Positions 7,504 through 16,431 of a stretch of 40,416 bases of DNA are shown here, piece after piece. This DNA is from Caldilineaceae bacterium. GTDB lineage: Bacteria; Chloroflexota; Anaerolineae; Caldilineales; Caldilineaceae. The notes under the pieces were generated by a model. It was not told where the DNA came from, searched no databases, and was given only the letters and a program-made list of their open reading frames with translations. A program made the position numbers and the translations under genes. The DNA is taken from positions 1 through 40,416 of the forward strand of contig JAJEBF010000039.1 of assembly GCA_022824025.1 (NCBI GenBank). Reading direction: 5' to 3'. The first letter of the stretch is position 1; every line of letters starts with the position of its first letter.

Positions 7504-8751
7504 TCAATTATTCCAAAACGGAACATCACCGTGGTCGTCCTGGTCCCAATCGCCGCCCAAAAGATAGTCAGGATCGATAAAGAGGCGGTCTGCCAGCTCA
7601 TTCTTGCGTCTCTCTTGCTCCGGCATCAAATTGCCAAACTCGTGTTCCAAACTCACAAGCATCTCCAGTTCGGCTTCCAGCAGATGGAACTCCATATGAC
7701 TAAGTGGCGTAGTCCCCGGCGCCGAATCCTCAAGTTCGCGCAAATAGGCCTCGTACGCTTCACACGTATCCCCTTCACTGTCCTCTGAAGCCGACTCCCC
7801 TCGCCCCCACTCCAATGAAGGAAGTCCAGGGTACCCATTCCCATGAATGAACGGGTCCAATCCCCCGCCCTCCCAATTCCCCATCCAGAATCCATACCGG
7901 TTCTGAGGCGGCTCCTCCGCCTTGGGCGTCGCCACAGAACCGCGCGACGCAGCGCTCTCGGAGCCGTCATCCCGACCGTCAGCCGTGTATCCACCGTCCT
8001 CCAGGAGCCGCAGCGTGCTGTATTCGTGCAACACAAGGTGCATATCGTCTGGCGGCACCTCGTCGCTGTAAACCCCCTGCCCGATCAAGGCCCCCGCCAG
8101 CTCCCATACCGGCATTGCGGCCCGTGACTTCCTGTCCCTGCCCACGATCGCCTCGGCAGCGCGCGACAGCGCGACATTACGCCCCCGAATCAGTCCCTCT
8201 TGCCGCGACTCCTTCGGCTGCAATCGCATCACATATTCGCCGCCGACCGCATCCTTCACCTGGATTAGCAGATCGTCTTCGGTGCTCCCCCCCGCCTGAT
8301 CGACCCACTCTGAAAACGCCGGTCCAAGCCGCAAGGCCCATGTGCCCCGCTCTATCTCCGCGTGCGCCCGCAAAGTCGGCCCACCCATCAACGCAACCGA
8401 GATCAGACGCGAGTCCGGTCGGTGATTCTGGAAGAACCCGGGAAAGAAGACCGCATGTTCCAACTCATCCAGAAGCAGCGTCCCTTTCCGGATTTCGTTG
8501 CGAGCGAGAGGATGTCTGAAAAACTGGCCTTTCAGCAGACAGGAGAGCCACCCAAACTGTCCCGGCCCGACCGGGATGGCCTGATACAGTTTGCCAACGG
8601 CCTGATATACCGCGCTGCGGGCTCCGCTCCCAATTGGACGTTGGTGCGCAATGCGGGAGATCAGACTGTCGACACTGAGCGGCGCCTGGGAGCTGCTCAG
8701 AATCTCGGCTACACAGGTGAAATAGCTGGGATATTGCCTATCTTTCGCCAT
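7504..8751 (-). CDS. Uncharacterised protein, possible N-terminal winged helix
   Basis: A 415-residue protein that I cannot name. The first 70 residues (YFTCVAEILSSSQAPLSVD then YQAVGKLYQAIPVGPGQFGW) have the pattern of a HARE-HTH-like winged helix: a helix, a helix-turn-helix, then a wing ending in aromatic residues. The middle (about 75-220) is globular with beta-rich segments. From about 250 on it is acidic and low-complexity with several WGRGE/WMGNW elements, and it ends in a charged helical segment and an acidic tail. AGGAGG lies about ten bases above the ATG. A DNA-binding or transcription-linked role is only a guess. Confidence 0.65.
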   Translation of the reverse strand: MAKDRQYPSYFTCVAEILSSSQAPLSVDSLISRIAHQRPIGSGARSAVYQAVGKLYQAIPVGPGQFGWLSCLLKGQFFRHPLARNEIRKGTLLLDELEHAVFFPGFFQNHRPDSRLISVALMGGPTLRAHAEIERGTWALRLGPAFSEWVDQAGGSTEDDLLIQVKDAVGGEYVMRLQPKESRQEGLIRGRNVALSRAAEAIVGRDRKSRAAMPVWELAGALIGQGVYSDEVPPDDMHLVLHEYSTLRLLEDGGYTADGRDDGSESAASRGSVATPKAEEPPQNRYGFWMGNWEGGGLDPFIHGNGYPGLPSLEWGRGESASEDSEGDTCEAYEAYLRELEDSAPGTTPLSHMEFHLLEAELEMLVSLEHEFGNLMPEQERRKNELADRLFIDPDYLLGGDWDQDDHGDVPFWNN

Positions 8752-8904
8752 TCAATATGCCTCCTGCCGGCTATTATCCCATATGAGCCACTGATTGTCC
8801 ATCACAATGCCCAACACTGAATTTACGCCCCGAGCCCTGTACTGAAGCCACGGCCCAACCAAATCCCAACCTGTTGCGATGTCAGCGCGAACCGGTATGC
8901 CGGC

Positions 8905-9309
8905 TCAGTCCCCCGCAGCGAAAACCGGCCGAAACTTGTATCCGTATACGATCTCGCCGTTGTCCCCCTCCTCCCGCAGCTTGCGCGTCACCATCTCCAC
9001 CGGCATCCCAATTTCTACTTCCTCGTCCGATATGTCCGTCAACTGCGCCGTCACCATCGGCCCTTCTTCCAGCTTGACCAGCGCCATCGTATACGGCCGC
9101 TGCGCCAGGAAGCCATTCGGCACGTTGAACATCTTCGTGTAGCTGTAAACCTCGCCCCGCCCGCTCATTGTGTGCAGCGGCCCCGCCGCCTCGCTGCAAT
9201 GCGGGCAGACATCGCGCGGCGGAAAAATGGCCTTCCGGCAGTCCGGGCAAATCTCCCCTTCCAGACTGTATCGCTGTTGTCTCGTTCGCCATAGGCTGGC
9301 AATACTCAT
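8905..9309 (-). CDS. Zn-ribbon OB-fold protein (DUF35), thiolase partner
   Basis: A 134-residue acyl-CoA-binding accessory protein. A rubredoxin-like zinc knuckle (Cys21, Cys24, Cys35, Cys38: CPDC and CPHC) is followed by an OB fold (GRGEVYSYTKMF, KLEEGPMVTAQL). In archaea DUF35 proteins bridge a thiolase and HMG-CoA synthase and help channel acetoacetyl-CoA. Here it lies just downstream of a thiolase of that same type, so the two probably form a complex. The start at 9309 is preceded by AGAGAGG; an ATG 12 codons upstream is less well supported. Confidence 0.88.
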   Translation of the reverse strand: MSIASLWRTRQQRYSLEGEICPDCRKAIFPPRDVCPHCSEAAGPLHTMSGRGEVYSYTKMFNVPNGFLAQRPYTMALVKLEEGPMVTAQLTDISDEEVEIGMPVEMVTRKLREEGDNGEIVYGYKFRPVFAAGD

Positions 9310-9468
9310 AGCATCCTCTCTGAATCCAATTCCTGGCAATTTCACGCCTGTGCCGTGATCCTAACCCGATCGGCCTGCCAATCTCTACCTACCAGGAGCC
9401 CACAATCTGTGCTGATAGCTTCTGACAGCTGTTTTCCCGCCAATTCGCCCGCCTAGCGGCCCATTTTC

Positions 9469-10632
9469 TCAACTGCCCAGTATATGCGTAACGATCGTCG
9501 CGCCGCTGCCGCCGATGTTCTGAGCCATCCCAATCGAAGCGTTCGCAATCTGTCCTTCGCCGGCCTCGCCCCGCAACTGTTGCACAGTCTCTACGATCTG
9601 GTACATGCCCGTCGCGCCAACCGGATGGCCCCTGCTCTTCAGCCCACCCATCGTGCTGATCGGGATCCGTCCATTCGGTCCAATCGCATCGTCGGCTGCC
9701 AGATGCCAACCCTCGCCCCGCCTGGCATATCCGGTCGCCTCCAAACTGAGCGCGCTCATGATCGTGAAAGCGTCGTGCAACTCAAAGAAGCTGATGTCCG
9801 CCGGCGTCACACCGCTCTCTACATAAGCCTTCTGACTGCTGGCATAGGCGGCTTCCAGAAAGAGCGGGTCCCTGCGGTCGTGCAGCGCAATCGTGTCATT
9901 CGCGCTCGCGCTCGCCAGAATCTGCACCGCCCCGGGATGATGCCCCGTTACAAAGTCGCCCACCCGCTCCGAGGCCACCAGGACGGCCGCCGCGGCCCCG
10001 TCACACACCGGGCTGCTGTCCATGATGTTGATCGGGGTCGCGATCAACGGCGCATTCAGATATGTGTCCAGCGAAATCGGCTTCTGAAACATCGCATTGG
10101 CGTTGTGCGCGCCGTTTCGGTGCGCATTGATGCTGAAACCGGCGAATCCGTCGAGCGGCACGTCAAACTCATACATGTATCGTTGCATGATCAGCGCGTT
10201 CAGCCCCACAAACGTAACGCCGTGGGCCGACTCGTACTCCGCGTCCGCAGCCGTAGCCAGCCCGGCCGTCGTGTTTTCCCCCGTCGTGTCCGTCATCTTC
10301 TCCACGCCGCACACGACCGCGACATCGTGCATCCCGCTGGCAACCGCCATATGCCCTACCCGGAGCGCCGACGCGCCGCTTGAACACGCCGATTCGATCT
10401 TCGCCGTCTCCACGTTCCGAAAGCCGCAGAAATCCGCGATCAGGGTCCCCAGATGTTCCTGGCTCAACAGGGCGCCGCTGAGCATGTTGCCCACGAACAG
10501 CGCGTCTACTTGGTCCGTGCCAGCCTCCTCCAACGCCGCCGCAATCGCGTGATACGCGATGTGGCGGACCGACAAATCCCAGTGCTCGCCGACCGGTATC
10601 TGCCCAATCCCTATAATCGATACTTTGCGCAT
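9469..10632 (-). CDS. Thiolase, SCP2/archaeal-type acetyl-CoA C-acyltransferase-like
   Basis: A 387-residue condensing enzyme with the nucleophile Cys83 in SACSSGASAL and catalytic histidines in FFELHDAFT and GGLKSRGHPVGATG. The usual second cysteine near the C-terminus of bacterial biosynthetic thiolases (CxGGG) is replaced by AQNIGGSG, as in the archaeal and SCPx-like group. This group works with a DUF35 protein, which is encoded next downstream. The acyl substrate cannot be told from sequence: acetoacetyl-CoA synthesis or a side-chain beta-cleavage are both possible. No HMG-CoA synthase gene is adjacent. Confidence 0.88.
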   Translation of the reverse strand: MRKVSIIGIGQIPVGEHWDLSVRHIAYHAIAAALEEAGTDQVDALFVGNMLSGALLSQEHLGTLIADFCGFRNVETAKIESACSSGASALRVGHMAVASGMHDVAVVCGVEKMTDTTGENTTAGLATAADAEYESAHGVTFVGLNALIMQRYMYEFDVPLDGFAGFSINAHRNGAHNANAMFQKPISLDTYLNAPLIATPINIMDSSPVCDGAAAAVLVASERVGDFVTGHHPGAVQILASASANDTIALHDRRDPLFLEAAYASSQKAYVESGVTPADISFFELHDAFTIMSALSLEATGYARRGEGWHLAADDAIGPNGRIPISTMGGLKSRGHPVGATGMYQIVETVQQLRGEAGEGQIANASIGMAQNIGGSGATIVTHILGS

Positions 10633-11038
10633 GTCTGTCTTTCCGCCAAAACGTCTGAAGAATTACACTCTGTTGGAAGGGCCGCGCCCATATCCCACTC
10701 CCTTCCGGCGCGTGCCGCATCGCCTGCTCACCCTCTATCATGGCCCAATCCGAGTTTCATTAGCTACCGGCAGGCGCCCGATTCCTGTCAAAACCTATCG
10801 CGGCCCGGCGCCGCCTCCCCTCCCCCGCTCCTAATCGAGCGCGACATATATCTGCCTCCGCTCCCGGAGGATTCTGCGGCAGACATGTTGCGAGCCGCGC
10901 ATGCGCGGCCCGCAGCAAGAACACCAGCTATGCGCTTTGGTAATGGGAAAGTACAGCCGCCCCGCTAGGACGACCGTGGCCGGCTGCCCAGGGTCCAGCC
11001 CGCGCGCAAGCCGGCCAACGAGCCGCCGGCCCCAACAA
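10633..11038. other. 406-base interval between the lipoprotein gene and the thiolase gene
   Basis: No gene is confidently called. It holds a CCTCCG/CGGAGG hairpin (10855-10870) and a 16-bp palindrome (10894-10909), both on the 3' side of the minus-strand lipoprotein gene. On the minus strand TTGACA lies at 10786-10791, about 150 bases above the thiolase start, but no well-placed -10 follows. A 75-codon TTG-initiated frame with several cysteines (10831-11058) is unconvincing. Confidence 0.5.
10894..10909. repeat. Perfect 16-bp palindrome
   Basis: GCCGCGCATGCGCGGC reads the same on both strands. It is flanked by CTGCGG (10875-10880) and CCGCAG (10910-10915), which could add an outer stem to a larger hairpin. 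It may be a terminator arm or a protein-binding site. Confidence 0.5.
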
Positions 11039-12367
11039 TCACTGTCTCTCCACGCCAATGATTCGCCACTGGTCCGTCGTCCGGCTGCTCAAATCCGAAG
11101 GGACGTGCTCCAGGGTAAACGCGTACAATCTGCTCTCAATTTCAGCTCCCGCCCCATAGATCAGCGACGCCCACACCGTTGTCGTGATCCGCTGTGAAGT
11201 GGCCGCTTGACCGGCAAAAGTGGGAATCGTAGCCATATATTGCAGAGAATCCACCCAGGCAAACTCACCCAGCGTGCGCGGTACCGTCTGACGCGCCTCC
11301 TCGATGAGCAGCGGTTCGTTGCGGTCAGGCTGCAGCAGATAGGCCAGCACGACCGCTTCAGGATAGAAGGGCGATTGGGGAATGCCGTAACAGAATATCA
11401 GTTTACGCGGCCCTTCCTCATAGTAGACGGCCGCGCGAAACGCCCCTTCGCTCGTTAAGTTCAGGTCCAGATGGCGCTCAAACCGGGACTCCTTGCATAG
11501 CAGGCTCCGGTCATACTGGGGGTAGCGGGCCCGCACCGTACGCATGGGCGAACTGTTTGGCGCGCCGTCCCAATTCTCTACGTGCAGGCCGCCCGGCGCC
11601 GAAATCTGCGTGCTGCCATACCCTTCGCTGAGCGTGCTCCACCAGAAAATGCTGATGTAAGTCGGCCCCCCGATCGGGCTGTGGCCGCCGTACACGATTA
11701 ACTCATCGTGCGCAGGCAACTCGTCGGGCGCTTCCCCCACCGCCTCTCCGCTGGCCGATGCCGGCATCTGCTCGGCCAACACTTCAAAATACCGGTTATC
11801 AGTCTCCCGCGCGTCTTCTCGTGTGACAACCCTCCACTCAGGGCGGCCCGTCTGCCGCGGCGGAGCAACAAAACCAAAACCCGATCCTTGCCAATAGTTC
11901 GGCAGCAGCGCATAGGGCTGCAGCCAGGGGGCGGGCGGCCTTGAACTATCCTCCGACTCCTCCGGCATTCCAATGGGCGTCTGCGAATCGTATATCACAG
12001 CCCCGATCGGACCGCTGATCCCTTCACCGTCGGCCGTCGTGCTCGCGTCATAGCGGTAAAAGAGCAGATACTCCTGTTCTGCGTCAGCGTCTATGTTGAT
12101 CGACTCCCAAGTCGAGACAGCCTCCCACTCCTCGGGCAATATCATCCCCAAATCGATATTCAACTCCGCGCTGGGCTCCGGCGGAGTGCACCCGCTCAAT
12201 AGGACAAGCATCCAGACGAAGCGCCACGCCGCCCGCCCTCTGATCTTCCCAAAACAGGATAGGCCGTCCCTCCTCAAAAGTCCGCGTTGCAGCACAGAAC
12301 GACGAAGGGAAACGCCCCTTTCCTTCGAGAGCGGTCTGTTTGATAGAACTGTCTTTTTGGGGTTCAT
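11039..12367 (-). CDS. Putative lipoprotein of unknown function
   Basis: The frame has 442 residues. A hydrophobic segment ending in the lipobox LLSGC (near residue 60) is followed by an acidic, proline-rich linker, which suggests a secreted lipoprotein with about 380 mature residues. The stretch before the hydrophobic segment is too long for a signal peptide, so the true start is probably further in, though no clear ribosome-binding site decides it. The mature part looks beta-rich with many Trp and Tyr and no motif I recognise. Its first ATG lies three bases past the folC stop, implying co-transcription. Confidence 0.65.
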   Translation of the reverse strand: MNPKKTVLSNRPLSKERGVSLRRSVLQRGLLRRDGLSCFGKIRGRAAWRFVWMLVLLSGCTPPEPSAELNIDLGMILPEEWEAVSTWESINIDADAEQEYLLFYRYDASTTADGEGISGPIGAVIYDSQTPIGMPEESEDSSRPPAPWLQPYALLPNYWQGSGFGFVAPPRQTGRPEWRVVTREDARETDNRYFEVLAEQMPASASGEAVGEAPDELPAHDELIVYGGHSPIGGPTYISIFWWSTLSEGYGSTQISAPGGLHVENWDGAPNSSPMRTVRARYPQYDRSLLCKESRFERHLDLNLTSEGAFRAAVYYEEGPRKLIFCYGIPQSPFYPEAVVLAYLLQPDRNEPLLIEEARQTVPRTLGEFAWVDSLQYMATIPTFAGQAATSQRITTTVWASLIYGAGAEIESRLYAFTLEHVPSDLSSRTTDQWRIIGVERQ

Positions 12368-12370
12368 CGG

Positions 12371-13759
12371 TCAAACCGCGCCGTAAGCAGGAGGAAGCGG
12401 CGCCAGCGGCGGATCTGTGTTGGCTTCGTGAATCCAATCATCCGCCGCAAACAGTCCCGGGTGAACCGCATTCCATGCTTCACGAATTTCCGCGGCGACA
12501 AACACGGATCCAGTGCCTACCAAATATCCATCCGGCGGCGTGATTTCCTGCGCAATCTCAACCGCCGCCTCCATGGACGGCGCCCCAACCACCACTCGCT
12601 CCCCTTCGGCCGGCATGGCCTCGATCGCCGCGCGCAACTCCGATACCGGCTGCGCCTTCGGATGGCGGCTCTGAGCCAGCACAATGCGCGGCGAAGCTTC
12701 CGTGGCCAACCTCAACATCGGCAAAATGTCCTTATCTCTGTTGACCCCGAAAATAAACGAAAACGGACGTCCAGGATGGGCCGCTCCAAGCGTCGAAAGC
12801 AGAATCTCCAGGCTGTCTCTGTTGTGGGCGCAGTCCACAACAATCGGTTTGACCCCGGAAGCCGGCCGCGGCAGCCACTCAATCCGGCAAGGCCATCGCG
12901 TCTGCGCCACTCCTTCCGCTACAAGTTGATCATCCCACCGGGTCAACCCCGCGTCGTGCAACGCCCGCGCCATCTCGTACGCGATTCCTGCATTGATTCG
13001 CTGGTGATGCCCAACCAGAGGCACAGCTGCCCGCTGATAGGGCCGCGCCACCGTCAGAGGAGCCTCTTGCTCTTCCGCTGTCACTCTCAGCACCCGCTTC
13101 GCGCCTTCCTTCTGGGGCGCGCTGACGACAGGCGTTCGCCGTTTGATGATCCCGGCCTTTTCCCCCGCAATCTCCTCCAGCGTCACGCCAAGTATGTGCA
13201 TGTGATCTTTGCCGATATGCGTGATACCGCATACCTCCGGCAGCACGACATTCGTGCTGTCCAGCCGGCCGCCTATCCCTACCTCCACCACCGCCCAATC
13301 AACCCCTGCCCGAGCGAAGTGCATGAAAGCGATTACCGTGATCCGGCCAAAGACCGACAGGTCCGGCGCGGCTTCCAAAAAGGGAATCGCCTCCTGAATC
13401 AGCTCCGCGCACGCCTCCTGGCTGATCAGCTGTCCGTCTACCCGTATCCGTTCCCGGAAAGTATGCAGGTGAGGGCTGGTAAACAGACCTGTGCGGTAGC
13501 CCAGGTGACGCAGAATCGACTCCGTATATGCGCTGGTGCTCCCCTTTCCCTTCGTTCCCGTAACGTGGACCGTCCGAAACCGTTCCTGCGGGTTGCCCAA
13601 CGCCGCCAGCAACGCTCGCATACGCTTCAGCCGGCCTTCCGGATCATTCGACCGCGGCGCGCCGCCGTCATACCGGGCATCATGGAAAAGTTCGCCGATT
13701 GCCTCCTCATACGAAAGTTTCCTCTTCGCTATGGACGCCGGCGCCGGCCTGATCGACAC
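12371..13759 (-). CDS. folC: Folylpolyglutamate synthase / dihydrofolate synthase
   Basis: Mur-ligase-fold ATP-dependent enzyme that adds glutamate to folates, and in many bacteria also makes dihydrofolate from dihydropteroate. The 462-residue protein has the P-loop TGTKGKGST, the FTSPHLHTFRERI segment and the DSTNVVLPEVCGITHIGKDH block typical of FolC, then a C-terminal domain with VDCAHN and FIFGVNRDKD. Translation starts at a GTG preceded by GAGGAGGG. The protein runs about 30 residues longer than E. coli FolC. The lipoprotein gene follows directly. Confidence 0.95.
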   Translation of the reverse strand: MSIRPAPASIAKRKLSYEEAIGELFHDARYDGGAPRSNDPEGRLKRMRALLAALGNPQERFRTVHVTGTKGKGSTSAYTESILRHLGYRTGLFTSPHLHTFRERIRVDGQLISQEACAELIQEAIPFLEAAPDLSVFGRITVIAFMHFARAGVDWAVVEVGIGGRLDSTNVVLPEVCGITHIGKDHMHILGVTLEEIAGEKAGIIKRRTPVVSAPQKEGAKRVLRVTAEEQEAPLTVARPYQRAAVPLVGHHQRINAGIAYEMARALHDAGLTRWDDQLVAEGVAQTRWPCRIEWLPRPASGVKPIVVDCAHNRDSLEILLSTLGAAHPGRPFSFIFGVNRDKDILPMLRLATEASPRIVLAQSRHPKAQPVSELRAAIEAMPAEGERVVVGAPSMEAAVEIAQEITPPDGYLVGTGSVFVAAEIREAWNAVHPGLFAADDWIHEANTDPPLAPLPPAYGAV

Positions 13760-14035
13760 AAACCCTCCTCTCTTCCGCTACTCTTTCGACAACGGCCCTA
13801 CCCTGAACTTACCCTACCTGCCATGCCACAGCCTGCCGCCAACCGTACAATACCCCCGCCAAGAGCCTCTCGCACCCCTAACCCCAAACTCCTGACCCTT
13901 GCAGTCCTCCCCCTTCCAATGATTGTAATATCTGACCCGTAAGCACGCAAACAAACCACGAAAAGCAGCCATCCCATACAGCACTTCCTTCCCCCATCCA
14001 TCTCCCGCCAGAGGCCCTCCCCCACCGGCGCCGCC

Positions 14036-14112
14036 CCACCGCCTGCAATCCCCAAAATCCCCCCACTCCCGCAAATCCTGATTCTCCTATCAAGCTCCAC
14101 AATCCTGATTCG
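14036..14112 (-). repeat. Degenerate GGATT-type repeat, copy B
   Basis: On the minus strand the tract contains GAATCAGGATT twice (14101-14111 and 14074-14084), then GGGGGGATTTTGGGGATTGCAGGCGG. It shares the 12-mer AAAATCCCCCCA and the general GGATTT/GGGGATT layout with the tract at 1-97. Weaker GGATT-like, G-skewed text continues toward 13850. Confidence 0.45.
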
Positions 14113-14145
14113 CGGACGGGAATAGTCAGCGATCTCAGCCCGATA

Positions 14146-14154
14146 TGGTAGAAT
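14146..14154 (+). promoter_or_regulatory. Extended -10 promoter candidate for gap
   Basis: TGGTAGAAT combines a TGn extension with the -10-like TAGAAT (14149-14154). There is no good -35, which fits extended -10 promoters. The predicted leader is about 38 bases, with AGGAG (14186-14190) eight bases above the ATG. Confidence 0.5.
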
Positions 14155-14198
14155 TGCCATAATTGAGAATCGTCCAATCTCGCACAGGAGACCATCAT

Positions 14199-15209
14199 AT
14201 GACCACGAAAATCGCCATAAACGGCTTCGGGCGTATCGGGCGCCAAGTCACCAAAGCGCTCTTTGAACACCACAAAGACGCTTTCGACATAGTCGCCGTC
14301 AACGATCTCGGCGATCTGGAAACCATGGCCCATCTGTTCAAATATGATACCAACTACGGCATCTTCGACGGCAGTGTTGAAACTGTCGATGGCGGCCTCT
14401 CGATCAACGGAGATCAGCTTAAAGTGCTCAGCGAGCGTGATCCAAGCCAACTGCCCTGGGGCGAATTGGGCGTCGACATCGTCGTCGAAAGCACCGGCGT
14501 ATTTCGCGATCGCGAAACGGCCGCCCTCCATCTCGCCGCAGGCGCCAAGAAGGTCATCATCAGCGCCCCCGCCAAAGGCGAAGACATCACCATCTGCATG
14601 GGTGTCAACAACGACCAGTACCAACCCGATAACCACCACGTCATCAGCAATGCCAGCTGCACCACCAACTGCCTTGCCCCCGCGGCCAAAGTTGTCAACG
14701 ACACAATCGGCATTGAGCAGGGGCTGATGACCACCGTCCACGCCTACACCACAGATCAGAGTATCCTGGACTTCGTTCACGAAGACCTGCGCCGCGCCAG
14801 GGCTGCCGCCATGAATATCATCCCAACGACAACCGGCGCCGCCAAAGCTGTTTCGCTCGTCGTCCCCGAACTCGAAGGAAAATTCGACGGCATGGCCATG
14901 CGCGTCCCAACGTCCACCGTCAGCGTCGTCGACTTTGTCGCCAAAGTCAGCGCCCCAGGCAACACCGAAGACCTGCTGACCGCATTTTCCGAAGCCGCCG
15001 CCGGACCCATGAAAGGCATCCTCGACGTCAGCTATGAACCCCTGGTCAGCTCCGACTTCCAGGGCAATGCCCACAGCAGCGTGATCGATGCCGAGTTTAC
15101 CGCCTGTTACGGCGACCTCGTCAAAGTCGTCACCTGGTACGACAACGAGTGGGCCTACAGCGTGCGGGTTACGGATCTCGCCGCCTTCGTCGCCAGCCAG
15201 GGTGTCTGA
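14199..15209 (+). CDS. gap: Glyceraldehyde-3-phosphate dehydrogenase, type I
   Basis: Cytosolic enzyme converting glyceraldehyde 3-phosphate, phosphate and NAD+ to 1,3-bisphosphoglycerate. The 336 residues have the Rossmann opening INGFGRIGR, the catalytic Cys154 in [12 protein letters not shown], and the C-terminal [18 protein letters not shown] (35-39 region) with Asp36 fits NAD specificity. The ATG at 14199 is chosen because AGGAG precedes it; a TTG 12 codons upstream is open but lacks such a site. It heads the gap-pgk-unknown-tpiA cluster. Confidence 0.97.
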   Translation: MTTKIAINGFGRIGRQVTKALFEHHKDAFDIVAVNDLGDLETMAHLFKYDTNYGIFDGSVETVDGGLSINGDQLKVLSERDPSQLPWGELGVDIVVESTGVFRDRETAALHLAAGAKKVIISAPAKGEDITICMGVNNDQYQPDNHHVISNASCTTNCLAPAAKVVNDTIGIEQGLMTTVHAYTTDQSILDFVHEDLRRARAAAMNIIPTTTGAAKAVSLVVPELEGKFDGMAMRVPTSTVSVVDFVAKVSAPGNTEDLLTAFSEAAAGPMKGILDVSYEPLVSSDFQGNAHSSVIDAEFTACYGDLVKVVTWYDNEWAYSVRVTDLAAFVASQGV

Positions 15210-15240
15210 TTCAAACACCATCCAACAGGGGCTTCGGGTC

Positions 15241-16428
15241 GTGACGCGCAAGAAGACCATCCGCGATGTCGAATGGCAAGGCAAACGAGCGCTCGTTCGC
15301 GTCGACTTCAATGTGCCCTTGGACGGCAACGGATGCATCGCCGACGATACCCGCATCCGCGCCACCCTGCCCACACTGCAGTTCTTGCGCAACCGCGGCG
15401 CATCCCTGGTTCTGATGAGCCACCTCGGCCGCCCCAAAGGCGAACACGATGCCCGCTTGAGCCTGCGCCCCGTCGCCCAGCGGCTCGGTGACCTGCTCGA
15501 CACCCAAGTCCGTTTCCCCGGCGCCCTCACCGGTCCCGCCATCGAATCGGCCGCCGCTGACCTCGGCCCAGGGGACATCCTGCTGCTCGAAAACACCCGC
15601 TACCACATGGGCGAAACCAGCAACGATCCGGCCCTGTGCGCCGCTCTGGCCCGCCTCGGCGATCTCTTCGTCAACGATGCCTTCGGCAGCGCCCACAGAG
15701 CGCACGCCAGCACGGCCGGCGTCGCCGCCCTTCTGCCCTCGGTCGCCGGTCTCCTCATGGAAAAGGAACTCTCCTACCTGGGCGCCGCGCTTGAAAACCC
15801 TGCCCGCCCCTTCATCGCCATTCTCGGCGGCGCAAAAGTCAGCGACAAAATCGCCGTCATCGAAAAGCTCCTCCATACGGTAGATGCCATCCTGATCGGC
15901 GGCGGCATGGCCAATACCTTTCTCGCCGCCGCCGGATGCCAGATGGGCGCCAGCCTCGTAGAGACTGACGCAATCGACCGGGCCGCCGCTCTGCGCAACG
16001 CCGGCGATGACGTCATCCAACTGCCGGTCGATCTCACCGTCGCCGACAGCTTCTCCGCCGCCGCCGCCGCCCGCACCGTCAGTGTCAGCGATGTCCCCCC
16101 AAGCTGGATGGCCCTCGACATCGGCGAGGCCACCGTCGCGCACTTTGCCAATCGACTCGCCGCCGCACGCACCGTTCTCTGGAACGGTCCCATGGGTGTC
16201 TTCGAATTTCCCCCCTTTGCCCGCGGTACAAATGCTGTCGCTGAAATCCTGGCCGCCCTCCCGAACGCCGCCACTATCGTCGGAGGCGGCGACTCTGCCG
16301 CAGCCGTACAGAAGGCCGGCCTCGTCGAGCGTATCTCACACGTGAGCACAGGCGGCGGCGCCAGTCTGGAGTTCCTGGAAGGAAAAGTGTTGCCCGGCGT
16401 GGCTGTCCTGGACGACGAGGAGGCGTGA
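15241..16428 (+). CDS. pgk: Phosphoglycerate kinase
   Basis: Transfers the 1-phosphate of 1,3-bisphosphoglycerate to ADP. The product has 395 residues, the usual bacterial length. Motifs include the substrate-binding [40 protein letters not shown] and the nucleotide-binding GGGDSAAAV near the C-terminus. Translation starts at GTG (15241), since the protein aligns from there with known PGKs; AGGGG lies about 11 bases upstream. It follows gap by 31 bases, so the two are probably one transcript. Confidence 0.97.
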   Translation: MTRKKTIRDVEWQGKRALVRVDFNVPLDGNGCIADDTRIRATLPTLQFLRNRGASLVLMSHLGRPKGEHDARLSLRPVAQRLGDLLDTQVRFPGALTGPAIESAAADLGPGDILLLENTRYHMGETSNDPALCAALARLGDLFVNDAFGSAHRAHASTAGVAALLPSVAGLLMEKELSYLGAALENPARPFIAILGGAKVSDKIAVIEKLLHTVDAILIGGGMANTFLAAAGCQMGASLVETDAIDRAAALRNAGDDVIQLPVDLTVADSFSAAAAARTVSVSDVPPSWMALDIGEATVAHFANRLAAARTVLWNGPMGVFEFPPFARGTNAVAEILAALPNAATIVGGGDSAAAVQKAGLVERISHVSTGGGASLEFLEGKVLPGVAVLDDEEA

Positions 16429-16431
16429 ACG

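Larger units (their letters stand above)
13760..14198. other. Divergent interval between folC and gap with GGATT-type repeat
   Basis: The 439 bases hold no credible gene: long open frames on the minus strand here are G-rich low-complexity readings. The part from about 13850 to 14112 is a C-rich plus strand similar to the tract at 1-97. The gap promoter and ribosome-binding site take up the last 60 bases. A purine-rich GAGGAGGG on the minus strand serves folC. Confidence 0.55.

Noticed and set aside
9484..10383. 299-codon plus-strand frame opposite the thiolase gene
   Set aside because: Arginine-rich antisense reading with no start signal. The thiolase motifs on the other strand are unambiguous.
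10831..11058. 75-codon frame with clustered cysteines (WCSCCGPRM) on the minus strand
   Set aside because: It starts with TTG inside the lipoprotein gene, has no ribosome-binding site, and overlaps hairpins. The Cys cluster is short and matches no family I know. It is kept as non-coding.
13878..15596. 572-codon minus-strand frame across gap, the start of pgk and the spacer
   Set aside because: It is the antisense reading of the gap and pgk genes, continued through the G-rich repeat tract. The repetitive GLWSLIGESGFAG-type tail comes from the GGATT repeat.
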